Source: Trema orientale
Taxonomy: Eukaryota > Streptophyta > Magnoliopsida > Rosales > Cannabaceae
Assembly: GCA_002914845.1 (NCBI GenBank)
Contig: JXTC01000092.1
Coordinates: 805,503-869,502, forward strand
Length of the DNA: 64,000 nt
Reading direction: 5' to 3'
Shown: one piece after another, positions 49,501 to 60,017 of the stretch
Position numbering within the stretch: position 1 is the first letter of the stretch
How the letters are laid out: each line of letters starts with the position of its first letter
Made by a program: the position numbers and the translations under genes
The notes under the pieces: generated by a model
Seen by the model: the letters and a program-made list of their open reading frames with translations, nothing else
Databases searched by the model: none
Told to the model about the DNA's origin: nothing

Positions 49501-50454
49501 TCTCCATTGTTGATGTATTTTGTACATATATAATCCATAACCCACACAAAATTAATGCATTTTTTCTATTCCTAGTGATTTTAGAAAAGTCACTTTTTGA
49601 GTCTATAAATATATAAAATACCTGGATAGCTGCTGCCTAGTACTTATTCGAAGTCTGCCCCATATGTTGATGCCAAGAAATTTATAATGGATTTTATCTT
49701 TGTTTAAGAAGCAAAACAATTTATTTGACACATAAAAATTCAGATGTTTTATTCTCAAATCTATCGATGATCTCTCTCATATAATATAAATTTTCCTGTC
49801 TCTAGGTATATTCAAACCTGCATAGGATCAGTTTCTAAGAGTATATATAAGTAAGGACAAAAACCACGGAAGTAATAAGATCGAGTAAGAGCAGTTTAAT
49901 TATCTCTAGACATATCAACATGTCCATATCTAAGATTAGTAAGACATGTAAATCGAAAATAACATAAAAGAGAGTTATATAAGATGTTTCTTATGAACAC
50001 ATATGTCCATATCTAAGGTTAGTAAGACATGTAAATCGAAAATAACATAAAAGAGAGTTACATAAGATGTTTCTTATATGAACACATATGTATTATAATA
50101 AAATCAAAATAATATAATTTTTATTTTACCTGCTAAGGCATCAAGAAGAGTAGACTTGCCACAACCCGAAGGACCCATTATAGCCAAGAGCTCCCCTGGC
50201 TTAGCATAACCCGTTAGACCCTGAAGAATCCGTCTGCTACAATTCTTTCCGCTGGAAACTGTCACCCACAGATCTTTCCACGTCAAGAAAACTCCCTCGT
50301 TTCCGCCGACAATTCCTCCGGAATTTGAACTTTGAAGGGTTGGATTTCGATTTTTTATCTCTATCTCCAGTGCGGTGTTAGATATTTCTAACTCGCTTGT
50401 GTTTTGATCAGTACTAGTTCCAGTAATACTGGAGGGATGAAGAAGAGAAGACAT
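43536..50454 (-). CDS. ABC transporter G family half-transporter (WBC type, ABCG11/12/13/15-like)
   Basis: Eight exons on the minus strand: 50454-50130, 47682-47603, 46830-46330, 45874-45782, 45625-45500, 45409-45212, 44932-44846, 44234-43536. They total 2109 nt, that is 702 residues plus stop, matching the roughly 700 residues of ABCG11-type proteins. Seen: Walker [10 protein letters not shown] at 94-102; Q-loop VTQDD at 138-142; signature LSGGQ at 204-208; Walker B LLFLDEP at 224-230; switch histidine in SIHQPSS at 270; then a hydrophobic half with the first membrane segment at about 411-431 and several more in exons 7-8. This nucleotide-binding-domain-first order is diagnostic of ABCG. Known: such half-transporters dimerise in the plasma membrane and export cutin, wax or other lipid precursors. 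The exact substrate here is unknown. Exons 3 and 8 are notably GC-rich. All catalytic residues are present, so it is probably functional. Confidence 0.95.
44325..44731. mobile_element. MITE inside ABCG intron 7
   Basis: The left end reads gctatgtttggttgagagg. The reverse complement of the right end reads ggctatgtttggtaggaagg. Purine-rich and pyrimidine-rich halves are largely complementary, so the transcript could form a long hairpin. It occupies most of the 611-bp intron but leaves about 90 bp to the donor-side and acceptor-side exons. The ends resemble those of the MITE at 2578-2861. Confidence 0.7.
49920..50087. repeat. 83-bp tandem duplication in ABCG intron 1
   Basis: Two adjacent copies start atgtccatatctaag at 49920 and 50003 and differ at only about three positions, so the duplication is recent. 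It ends about 40 bp from the exon 1 donor site. Confidence 0.88.
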
Positions 50455-50552
50455 TGGTCAAATTACTAGATAGAGAAAGACTAAAGGAAAGAAGGGCTTT
50501 CACGGTTTTGTGTTGTTTTGTATTGTTGATACTGAAGCCCTAGCTAGCAAAC

Positions 50553-50560
50553 TATATATA
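50553..50560 (-). promoter_or_regulatory. TATA box of the ABCG gene
   Basis: TATATATA (ctatatatag in context, minus strand) lies 99 bp upstream of the ATG. Transcription would start near 50523, with a leader of about 70 bp. Confidence 0.6.
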
Positions 50561-50619
50561 GAGCATAAGATGGAACCCATGTGTTTCACGTGTGTTCAGT
50601 GATACAATTTACATTATGT

Positions 50620-50962
50620 AGTAACGTAATGGATTCATGTATCACTACTCATTTCATTAATTTATTTTCTTGGTCCTTAAACTACTACAACAAATTTCGT
50701 TTTAGTTTCCTGAGTCATAAACTTGCTAAAACATCTCACGTTACTTGTTCTTTATTGGGTTTGTTTGGATAAATTTTGAGATTCCATCCAAACACTCATA
50801 AAAGTATATTTTGAGTTCTAAAAAATCTTTGAGAGTTGTACCAAACAATATGTCTATAATGTTTTTGTAAAATCTTTAGCGAAAATGTAATAAAATAAAA
50901 CTTTTTAGGACACTTTTGTTATACTACTAAAAGAAATATTGTTTGAAATTATTCTTATTGCC
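50620..50962. other. upstream spacer of the ABCG gene, no gene
   Basis: Contains 'tttgtttggata...ttgtaccaaacaa' words that suggest a degraded MITE between about 50755 and 50850, not resolved further. Confidence 0.3.
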
Positions 50963-51600
50963 AGTGGTGGAGCTAGAAAATATTTTTAGGGGCATAAATT
51001 TTTTCGAAAAAAAGCAAAGTTTTTGCTAATTCGTTATTTTTGCTCTCTTAATTTATATACTTTCTTATTCACTTTTTTAAGTAACTTAGTAATATGTAAA
51101 TCATGAAAAATCTAAAAATGGTAATTTCGAAACACAATGAGTCAATGTAGACTAAAAATATATATAGGATTACAAATTAATTTTCAAAATGAGTCCAAAA
51201 AAAGCCGGATTGTCAATTTCGACTCTCTTTTAATAGATGTTATGAAAAGAGAGACAACCTATGAACCATTTACAAAAATAGGACCTTTATTGCTATGAAA
51301 AAGTCAAAAGTGACCAGGGCAGCTGACCATGTTTGAGTGGGGTCGAATGCCGGTCGAAAAGCTTTGATCAGTGACTTCGACCCAGTCGAATTGTTCGACT
51401 ACAGTCGAGCGGTATATCTGTCGAAAATTTTCAACCGGGGTCGAAATTTTTCGGCCACTGGTCGAAAAACGATTGAAACAACCAGGAGAGGCGGCCGAAC
51501 AAATTTGACTACAATCAAAATTTTTCGACCTTAGTCAAGTAGAGGCGTTGCCGCCGGAGTCGGAATCGGGACCGACAGTGGTGGCTAAAATAATTTGAAA
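50963..51600. repeat. dispersed-repeat remnant including a TCGA-rich segment
   Basis: It starts ccagtggtggagctagaaa, the same type of end as the insert at 14206-14397, and near its right side has 'cagtggtggctaaaata'. Between them, 51341-51530 contains ten TCGA palindromes, mostly as GTCGAA, in about 190 bp of otherwise AT-rich DNA. No coding function is evident. I cannot name the family. Confidence 0.4.
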
Positions 51601-54600
51601 TTTGTTAGAAGAATAGGGTATCCAATTAATTTTACATGTGTGACATGACAATGATAATTAATTTTGAAAAAAATTAATGAGTGAGTCTCATTTTTCATCA
51701 CAATGGTTTAATAGACTCTTTATGTGTGAATTTCAAAAAAAAAATATTCATAAAAAGTTAAGACAAAATCAAGAATTTCAAGCAATATTAATAAAGTTTA
51801 AAAATAAAAAAATTATTGTGGTCGTATGTACTATTGAATTTTTTTCCCAAAATATCTGGGGTAAATACATAATTACAAAATTTTATGTCAAGTGGCACAT
51901 GCCATATGCGCAAGACTCAATTCAACACTTCCTTCAGAGATACGTCTCCTTTAGCCATTACAAATTTCCATACTATTTTTAAACCAAATAATTCTAATTT
52001 ACCTTATAATTTCTATAGGTTTAAGATTTTTCGTACGAGAAAGATCTAGAAAAACACAAGCGGTTAAACTATCCAAGCAAACTTTACATTGAGGACGAGA
52101 CAAATCAGAACCACTGTTAGTGAATAAAAACATCATTTTATATCGTCGTACAATTTCGTAATTTGACCAAATAAATTTTGTGGTTCCCAACACGCCAATC
52201 TAAACTATATTATTTAATATTCAACGTTTCTTTTCAATTTTAACCAAAAAAAAAAAAAGACGTTTATTTTCAATTCTACGTTTTTCACATGTATAGCCAG
52301 ATTTTAAGAAAAGACTAGTGGGTCATATATAATTAATTGTCTTTATATGTGCACAAGTATCGTGAATCACCACATCCACATATTTTGTTTACCAAAGAAC
52401 ATAAGAATGGACAGTGACAGGTAACGATGGAATTAATGAAAGGGCTACATATACCACAAAAGATTGAAGCACTGATACTAGCTTGATACTAGTCAGCAAG
52501 ACCCTAAACGGAACCCGTTATCGGCACCATTAATTTTTACTCATGGGAAAATAGTAGATGAAAAGAAGTACACAACATATATATATATATATAAAATAAG
52601 TGAATGCTCTAATTTCTTTTTCTCCGAAGTGAGTAGGAATTTATAATAATGGTACAATTACAAATGCAGATTTAGAGTAGAATGATTTAACAAAAGAAGA
52701 AAAGTATAATTTTTTATGACAAAAACGGTCCTCAAAGAAATAATATTAATAAAAACTAAAAAACTTCAATTATAATACAAAATTAGAGGATTACAATTTC
52801 AAATTCCTCAAAAAAAGAGATGAAAAGTGGATCATAAATACAATAATAGTAAGAATTGTGCGCTATTATAATTTCCCAAAAGAATAATATAAAAAGGACG
52901 ACTAATATAAACAAATTATCTTCAACTGGTATTGGACTACGTTCTTGACAAATAGAGACTATAATTCCAACACTAAAGAGATCAACGTCTATTGAAAAGA
53001 AAATTAACTTATCCGCATTACAGATTTAAATCAAAGAAAAATTCTCATATTCAAGATCCAGTAAATAGAATAAACTCATACAGATAAAAAATTAAGTGGT
53101 ACAAAATCCACACAAAAGTAGTACTACAATCATATCAAAATCCAGACTTATTAGTAAATTAAAAGAAAAAGGAAAAATCCCTCATCTCTGAAGAAGATGA
53201 GAGGAAGAGAAGATCCCGGCGAAAAAGATCAAAACACTCCCTTTGTGGCTTCTTGTGAGAGCAACGACAATAAATATTTTTAAAGAGAGAATGAAGGCTA
53301 CAATTTTTTACATATATATTGTTAATTTAGCTTTAGAAAAGTATAAATTAAGAAGCTAACTATTTATAGAATATATATGATTAATATAATAGCAGTTCTT
53401 CAACTAGTTCATGTTTAACATCGTTTGTTTTTTCTCTTTGCCAGGTATTATTCATTAAAAAAAAGATTATGTTATTAGATCGTTTCTATCATTTATTGTC
53501 TCTAAACCTTTGTTTAAGTATCGCGTTTCGTTATTTAATTTGTTAGATCTTACTCTTAATTTTAGTAAAACATAACTGGTCAGATTCTGACAGTATAATA
53601 TCAAGAAGTCTCAGGACCATAAATCACATGGAAAGTTAAATTATGAGAAAATTTTGAAAAATGTGTTGGATATAGCATTTAATCTTACAGAATAATTTGC
53701 TTCACAACCTAAACTTTTCCTGAATTTGTGCATTAGAAACACTAATTTTAAGAGAAATTAATGAAGGGTAGATCGCCCGGATGCCAAGTAATATAATTTT
53801 AATAAATCATTAAGAGAAAGTGGTCGGAGTCATAAATAGACTCGTGGCAACTACAAATTCTCCAACTAGCTTGGGAGGATCCTAAGTGCGAACACGCTCT
53901 TCCAAGTAGTAGCAGTAATAATATTAATTATCATTATTACCGTGTTTTTTTTTCAAGTAATGTACTTTTTAATAAATCATAACAGTAACAACTAATCAAA
54001 CTATTGTATTCAAACGACGTCCATGAAGTTCAAGGGGAAAAAAAAAAAGAGAAAGAAAGAAAAAGATATCTATAAAGGAAATAATTGTATACGAGATTTA
54101 GATGATGCGCAAACAAATTCACAAAGGATATAATTAAAGAGTAATTTATTTTTGTCTTTTTAATTACCTTTATATCACCGGAGTTGAATCTTTTGATTAA
54201 TATGTGAATCTTTTATAAAGTGTGATCTCTAATAATTAAAATTCTTCTATATTTAGATTTTAGAAAGTTCTATATAGAAGAATAATAATATATATATTTG
54301 GATTTTTAGAAGGTTCTCTAATCCGGATTTTATCTCCAAGGATATAACTAAAAAATAACTTCTTTTGCTCTTTTTAATCACTCTTCAGCACCTGAGTTTA
54401 CTTTTTTGAATTATATGTGAATATTTTGTAGAAAGTGATCTCTAATGATAATAAGTTCTTCGATTTTTGGATTTTAGAAGGTTCTACATAGAATAAAACT
54501 ATAAGAAACTGAAGAAAAATAATGAAAAATAAATTAAACCTACACAAATTTAGATTCAAATATGGCGAAACCTCCATATAAATATAATTATATTAGAATA

Positions 54601-55670
54601 AATCTCTTTTAAAACACATATTTGTAAAAATGCTTACGTTATTAATTTATTTGCAAAGTAATCTTTCTCGACAATGCTCGACTATACTCAAACTACATAT
54701 TCGACTACACTGAATACCATACTCAACAATGTAAAAAGACTATTTTGCAAAGAGTTTTAAAACTTAAGCGTTTGTTCAAAATTCACTTTTTAAGGGTTCA
54801 TTCCTCCAATTTTTTTTTTAATAGAATAATATATATAAATAGGGAACGAAGACCTCCATACAAATTGGACGATTATTAAGAAAAAAAAACACGTTGGAGA
54901 GATATTATCATATCCCTATCAGGATTCTGGTGAGGTAAAATTAAAGAGATAAAAAGTTGTAGAATGATAAAAGATAAAGTTTTTCAGAAAAGGAGAAGAT
55001 ACAATTGTTAACAAGAATTTGTCAGAAAACATTTTCACTTCTATGTATATGCCATATCATATTATTTTGGTAGAAGAAAACATTGTATATAAAATTCATA
55101 AAAAAATACATTAAACTATTATACCTGCGAAATTTTTTTTCCTGTAATATCTGTCATATATATCATTTATCGATATTTGAAATTTCAAATGTAAAGTAAT
55201 TAGAATTTTGTACGTGACATTTTCAAGTTTGACACGTCTTTTATGTATGTATATGTGTATGCGTATGGTCTTTCTTTTTTTTTTTTTTTTTTTCCGTCTT
55301 TTGCGGACAATATTATGTTTTTATTGACTTAATAATTTCCTCGAACAAAGTGCTTAAAAGAAATTCAAGTCAACCTCGATATACAGTTAACAAGAATTGT
55401 TGTCCACCGAAATTGGACCTTTAAAAAAAAGGAAAATGAAAAAGAAGATCACTCGAAAAACAATCGCACTCGTGATAACTTTGGTCATTTCAATTCAAGC
55501 AAATCCGTGAATACATAATGCACCTTGCTCGCCAAACTACTTTTTCCTTTTTGGATATAAGCAAATTGATAACGAAAATTCCAAAGCTGAATGGAACTTA
55601 GAAATGTCACTAAAATAAAAATTTAGTGTACAACTAACACGGACACCTGTCTTATTAAAAGTCTTAGGAG
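51601..55670. other. 4-kb AT-rich intergenic region, no gene seen
   Basis: No frame with recognisable protein features on either strand. An LTR-like or leader-like purine-rich patch (about 53190-53290) and the duplication at 54.1-54.5 kb are the only structures noted. Confidence 0.5.
54124..54500. repeat. imperfect direct duplication, offset about 214 bp
   Basis: The segment from 54124 (aaggatataattaaag) reappears from 54338 (aaggatataactaaaa). Shared later blocks include 'gtgatctctaat' and 'ggattttagaaggttct'. The copies are diverged, so the duplication is old. Confidence 0.65.
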
Positions 55671-55674
55671 GTAA

Positions 55675-57080
55675 ATTTTTTTTTCTTTTGAAATGGAAAG
55701 ATCCTTTTTATTCAATCAACTTTAAATTGTCCAAAACAAGGGGCAAAATAAGCAGAGGACACATATCACTCCAGTAAAAATCACTACGTGATGAAAGAGC
55801 CTTACTTCTTAATTCATTGGCTACTCTATTCCTCAAACGAGAACAAATTGACAAGAGCCACAGCTAACAATATTAACTAAGGACTTAATATCATCAAAGA
55901 TAAAAGCATTGGGACCTAAAGAGATATTATAGAGGCCATTTGGTATAAGATAATCTCAGTTATCATATTAATGAGAATGCTGAAGATGGTGATATGATTG
56001 TCTGATATCTATAATAATTGTGTTTGATTGCACACAGTAATCTTGTCTATGATTTCTGGGATATTAGATAACTATATTTGATTGCTCATGGGAATGTACT
56101 TAAATTAAAATTAAAAAGTAATTATAAAGTTAAATTACTTATAAAATAATAAAATTTGTTAGCAGAAAATAAAACAATTTGCTATGATTCCTGGGATGTG
56201 GTATTTTTTTTTTGTTTCGTTTTTTAGAGTGAATTTTAGATGGGAGGTTATTTAAAATCCATATGTTTTGGTAACTTTAAGATGACCCCCACTTAAGAGG
56301 ATTTGATTCCTAAAGTGATTACTTTACTGGGTGTTAAAATGGTACCAAACATGGGGATGTATTGAAATACCTATTCCCACCTAAAGATTACCCCATACCA
56401 AACAGCCCATTAGAGTTAATATTTTTAATCACAGACAAAGTTATCACTCTCAACAATAGAAATAGGAATACCCCAATCAACAAAGGTTCGAAGAGCATCT
56501 CTAATTGCCAAAGCTTTTGCTGTCTCCACCGTGAAAGCACCTTGAGCTTCAAGGAGCTGGCTGCCAAAATGATACCCATGTGATTTTGAATGACAAAACC
56601 AATACCAATCCATCCAGCACCCAAATAACGGAATCATCCATGTTAAGTTTGAGAGAAAACAAAACCGGATGATGCCAACACAAATCAGTAAGACTATATT
56701 GGGTTCCATCCATAGCCGAAGTCACTGGAGTAGTGGCGTATTCTTGAATAAGTGCATCAGTTGAAGAAACAATCACCGTGGAAGACCAAGATGGACCACC
56801 ATGTACCACCCAGCTCTGCTCACACCAAATACTCCGAAGGCACATACAGAAATGTGCAAAGCTAACCTTTTCCAGACTCCATGAGATCGCTAAAAAGGAT
56901 TCGACAACATCGATCCTCTTGTAACTGGGCCTTTACCATCTTCCAATACCTATCTTTCTTCCATACTTCACGTGAAGATGTGCAAGCAATGAGAGCATGA
57001 GCTAAAGATTCCAATAATCCACATCTAGCACACTTTGGATTGATCTTCAAATTTCTTCTAATAAGATTATTACATTAAGT
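55675..57080 (-). pseudogene. LINE 3' fragment: zinc-binding RT tail and RNase H
   Basis: Read on the minus strand from about 57080: a zf-RVT-type domain with CARCGLLESLAHALIAC and W at the expected spacing, a linker, then a plant LINE RNase H (RVT_3) with FTVETAKALAIRDALRTF and IVESDN. Further C-terminal RNase H sequence follows beyond a MITE insertion. Parts lie in different frames and stops are present. Just past the coding end, the minus strand has 'gaataaaaagg' and an A-rich run at about 55675-55690, like a LINE poly(A) tail. The reverse-transcriptase core and ORF1 are absent, as in typical 5'-truncated LINE copies. Some plant genomes carry such RNase H units as free-standing genes, but the poly(A) tail and stops favour a dead LINE. 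Confidence 0.75.
55934..56408. mobile_element. MITE inserted in the LINE fragment
   Basis: The left end reads ggccatttggtataagataatc. The reverse complement of the right end reads gggctgtttggtatggggtaatc. LINE RNase H sequence is found on both sides, so the MITE is younger. The flanks 'attatagag' and 'attagagtt' may be a degraded duplication but do not fix its length. Non-coding and 475 bp long; hAT- or PIF-type ends. Confidence 0.65.
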
Positions 57081-58142
57081 TAGAGCACCATAAAAACTCT
57101 CCAAATGAATACTCTAACCTTTAGAGGAATATGCGAAATCTAAACTCGATTCTATCATTTACTAAGTGAGGCTGAGCAAGAAGCTGAATTAGACAAAGAA
57201 AGGTTCATGAAAAGCTTATAGCCTTCATGAAAAGCTTATAGCCACTTCTAACTAAGTACTTGATGGAAATTGTCCTAACACTTAATAAAACTATATACAT
57301 GCATGAATTCAATAGAAAAAACACAAGATCATATCATGAACGCAATAGAAAAATAGCAGATTTAGGTTTTAAAACTTTACATAAAAACCATATTTTTTTC
57401 ATAACCAATAATCATGTATATATATCAAACATATGATCATGTATAACATTAATCAAATCTAGATGCATAAATCCTAGTGAGGGGATTTTGGCATTTTCCT
57501 CTTCATGCGTGCACTTTCTTGATCTTCTTGTTGACGGTTATCAAATCGCCAACTCTAGATCTTCTTGTCTATTCTCTGACTCTTTAAAGATGAGGCGAGT
57601 GTGCACTAAGTTGAATCATTTAATAGAGAAACGATTAAGAATACCTTTTTGAGTTTCTAGAACATCGGGAATTGAGAAAAGAAAGTGATGTTATAATTAA
57701 GAAACTTTTTCTCCCTCTTTTCTCACAACTTTGGTCGAATTCTCTGTCTCTTTCCCTCTGTTTCACGTGTAGCACCTATAAAAGTATCTGTGCAGTTTTT
57801 TCTCTCATATATCTTATATATGAGGTTTAAAACTACTAATCCTAGTTCAATAAGATTGGGCTTGTTCTCGAATTTGGACTTTATGTGTATTTTTATATGA
57901 TATATATCCAACTCATGTAATTTATATACAATCCTATTTTTGTTTTTAAACATAGTAATATATATTTAAAGGTGGGCCCCACAGACTTTTCTATTGAAAA
58001 TTCAAAGAGAAACTCTCTTCTCTCTTCCTCTTTCACTCTCCTCCCGATCACTAACTTTCTTTTTCTTCGTCTTCTTCTTCTGTTTTCTTCTTCTTCTTCA
58101 TTCAACCTTAGCCATTGCCAGGTGCCTGCAACCTCGCTACTG
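57081..58142. other. intergenic, no gene seen
   Basis: Contains a perfect 20-bp tandem repeat (ttcatgaaaagcttatagcc at 57204-57223 and 57224-57243). A CT-rich stretch at about 58010-58110 resembles a plant 5' leader, but no convincing coding exon follows. Confidence 0.4.
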
Positions 58143-58147
58143 ACCCC

Positions 58148-58680
58148 TGTTGGAATTTGGCTAAATATTAAAAATACGAAAGAAGCCAAAGTCCCACATC
58201 GGTAGAAGATGGAGAGGAAGGGAGGCTTGAGCCTTATATAAGGAGGTTATCTCCTTAGTTACTAATCACCCCAATATGTAGCATTTCAAGTATTTTTCTC
58301 TTCTGGAGAAATTCTTTTTTTAGTCTCTTTGTGTTTCCTTTCAAGTGGTAGGGAAGTGTGAGTTCTCTTGTTTTCTTGTGTAAGAGGGATGAATGTTCAA
58401 AGAGAGGAGAAAGGTGTGAGGAGGGAATATTTGTGAGAGTGTTGGGTGTATTGGAGATATTGGGTAAAAAAGAGGGAAATCTATATGATTGTAAAAAATT
58501 TTCATATCGTGGAATTCTTTTCTGAGGGCAGTGGTTTTTCTCCTGATTTGGGAGTTTTCTACTTAAATTCTTGTGTTGTGGTGATTGTTTTTATTCCCTG
58601 TTTTTATTTATCTGTTATTCTGATATTCGTTGAAGTGAGATCCTGGGAGCGGTGAATCTGGGGCAGTCAGATTCCCAACA
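58148..58680 (+). mobile_element. Tnt1-like copia solo LTR
   Basis: 533 bp, starting TGTTGGAATTTGG and ending GATTCCCAACA, with flanks ACCCC (58143-58147) and ACTCC (58681-58685), a 5-bp duplication with one change. It carries a TATA-like ccttatataagg near 58232, then 'cagtggtttttctcctgat' and 'gatcctgggagcggtg', phrases typical of Tnt1/Retrofit-type copia LTRs. No internal region, hence solo. Confidence 0.85.
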
Positions 58681-58685
58681 ACTCC

Positions 58686-59477
58686 TGTACCACCACTCAG
58701 TGTCGTAATCACTGCTTGGAGAGATTAGTGAGTGGCTAGGTACACCGGCCCCTCAACTTACCCAAGCTATGGGTGAATGATTTCCGACTAGCAACCGCCC
58801 CTATTGTCACTGATGACCGAAATTTTAGAGAAGAAAGTAAGTGGACAACTTTTTAAATAAATTATTGAAATTTTCACAAATATTTTTGGGAAGATTATGA
58901 TATTGTTGTAACATTTTACATGGGTTATATAAATATAAAGCAAAGCAAATATATATCGAAGCATAGCTCACTGGCATTAAAAGCTGTCCAGATCTCAACA
59001 ATTGAGCAAATTCGGTGCAACACTTTACAGAAGGCTACTGGAAGACAAACTCCACCAACTTCCACCTACACTTTGAATTTCTCAACCCTACTATAGTGGA
59101 CGCGCTCTGCTACAGTAAATATGCTCATTATATACAGACCTCCAAAAGTAAGAGAATAAGAGATCTGAAATTCTCTTAGACTTATGCTTGTATACAAGTT
59201 CTATATCTCAATAACATCAATTGTAGTAGATGTAGGTCGTAGAAATTCCGGCTGAACTACTTTAAAAATTGTGTCTTTTCTCTTCTTTATTATCAATTTT
59301 CTATAAACATTTATTTTAGTTATTATGCCAATTTTTGGCGTCAACAACTAGTAAAAAGTTTATTGAGAATTTAGAGATTGAGAAACAAGCTAATTTCATT
59401 CTTAGTAGAAAAATTAAGTATTAGAACATATTGAAAATATAATTGAGATTCTATTCGATTATAACAAATTACTCTTG
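58686..59477. other. intergenic, possible LTR end
   Basis: The stretch to about 59347 ends in 'ggcgtcaaca' after a leader-like segment, resembling the R-U5 part of an LTR. I could not find its start or a duplication, so it is only a suspicion. Confidence 0.3.
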
Positions 59478-60008
59478 GGGTTTATAGCACAAATGGTCTC
59501 TCAATGATCCAATTTATGGCAATTTGGTCATCAAATTTTTAATTGTGACAATTAAGCCCCTAAATTTTCCTATTTATAGCAATTTGGTCTATGAATTGTC
59601 TAAATTGTAACATGTTATTAAATTTTTGAATAAAAACATACATAAGAAGCACGTTGTAGCATCTAAAAGAGTATTTAAAGGAAATAAATTGAATAAAAGA
59701 ATTCGTAGAGAATAAGAAATGTATTTTTTTGCATTTTCTAGGAATCTTAGAGTTGCAAATTTATAAAAAATATTTTGTGGTTGTTCATTTTTCAAACTTA
59801 AAATTCTCAAATTACCTTTCAAATATACTTTTAGATGTAACAACGTATATTTTTGGTCAAAAATTTAATAGCAAGTTACAATTTAGACAGTTCAAGGATC
59901 AAATTGCTGCAAATTAAAAAGTTTATGGGCTTAATTACTACAAACGAAATTTTGATGACCAAATTGCTACAGATTAGATACTTCAGGAACCATTTGTACC
60001 ATTAACCC
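59478..60008. mobile_element. Mutator-type MITE with long terminal inverted repeats
   Basis: The two ends are inverted copies over roughly 180-190 bp each: left gggtttatagcacaaatgg, right (reversed) gggttaatggtacaaatgg. They share inner blocks such as 'agcaatttggtcatcaaa', 'ttaagccc' and 'gtctaaattgtaac'. Flanks TTACTCTTG (59469-59477) and TTACTGTTA (60009-60017) form a 9-bp duplication with two changes. Long inverted repeats plus a 9-bp duplication define Mutator-like elements. The 531-bp element has no transposase. Confidence 0.8.
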
Positions 60009-60017
60009 TTACTGTTA

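Noticed and set aside
57893-58205. Overlapping frames rich in Arg/Glu or Ser/Leu
   Set aside because: Low-complexity CT-rich DNA read on both strands; no conserved domain.
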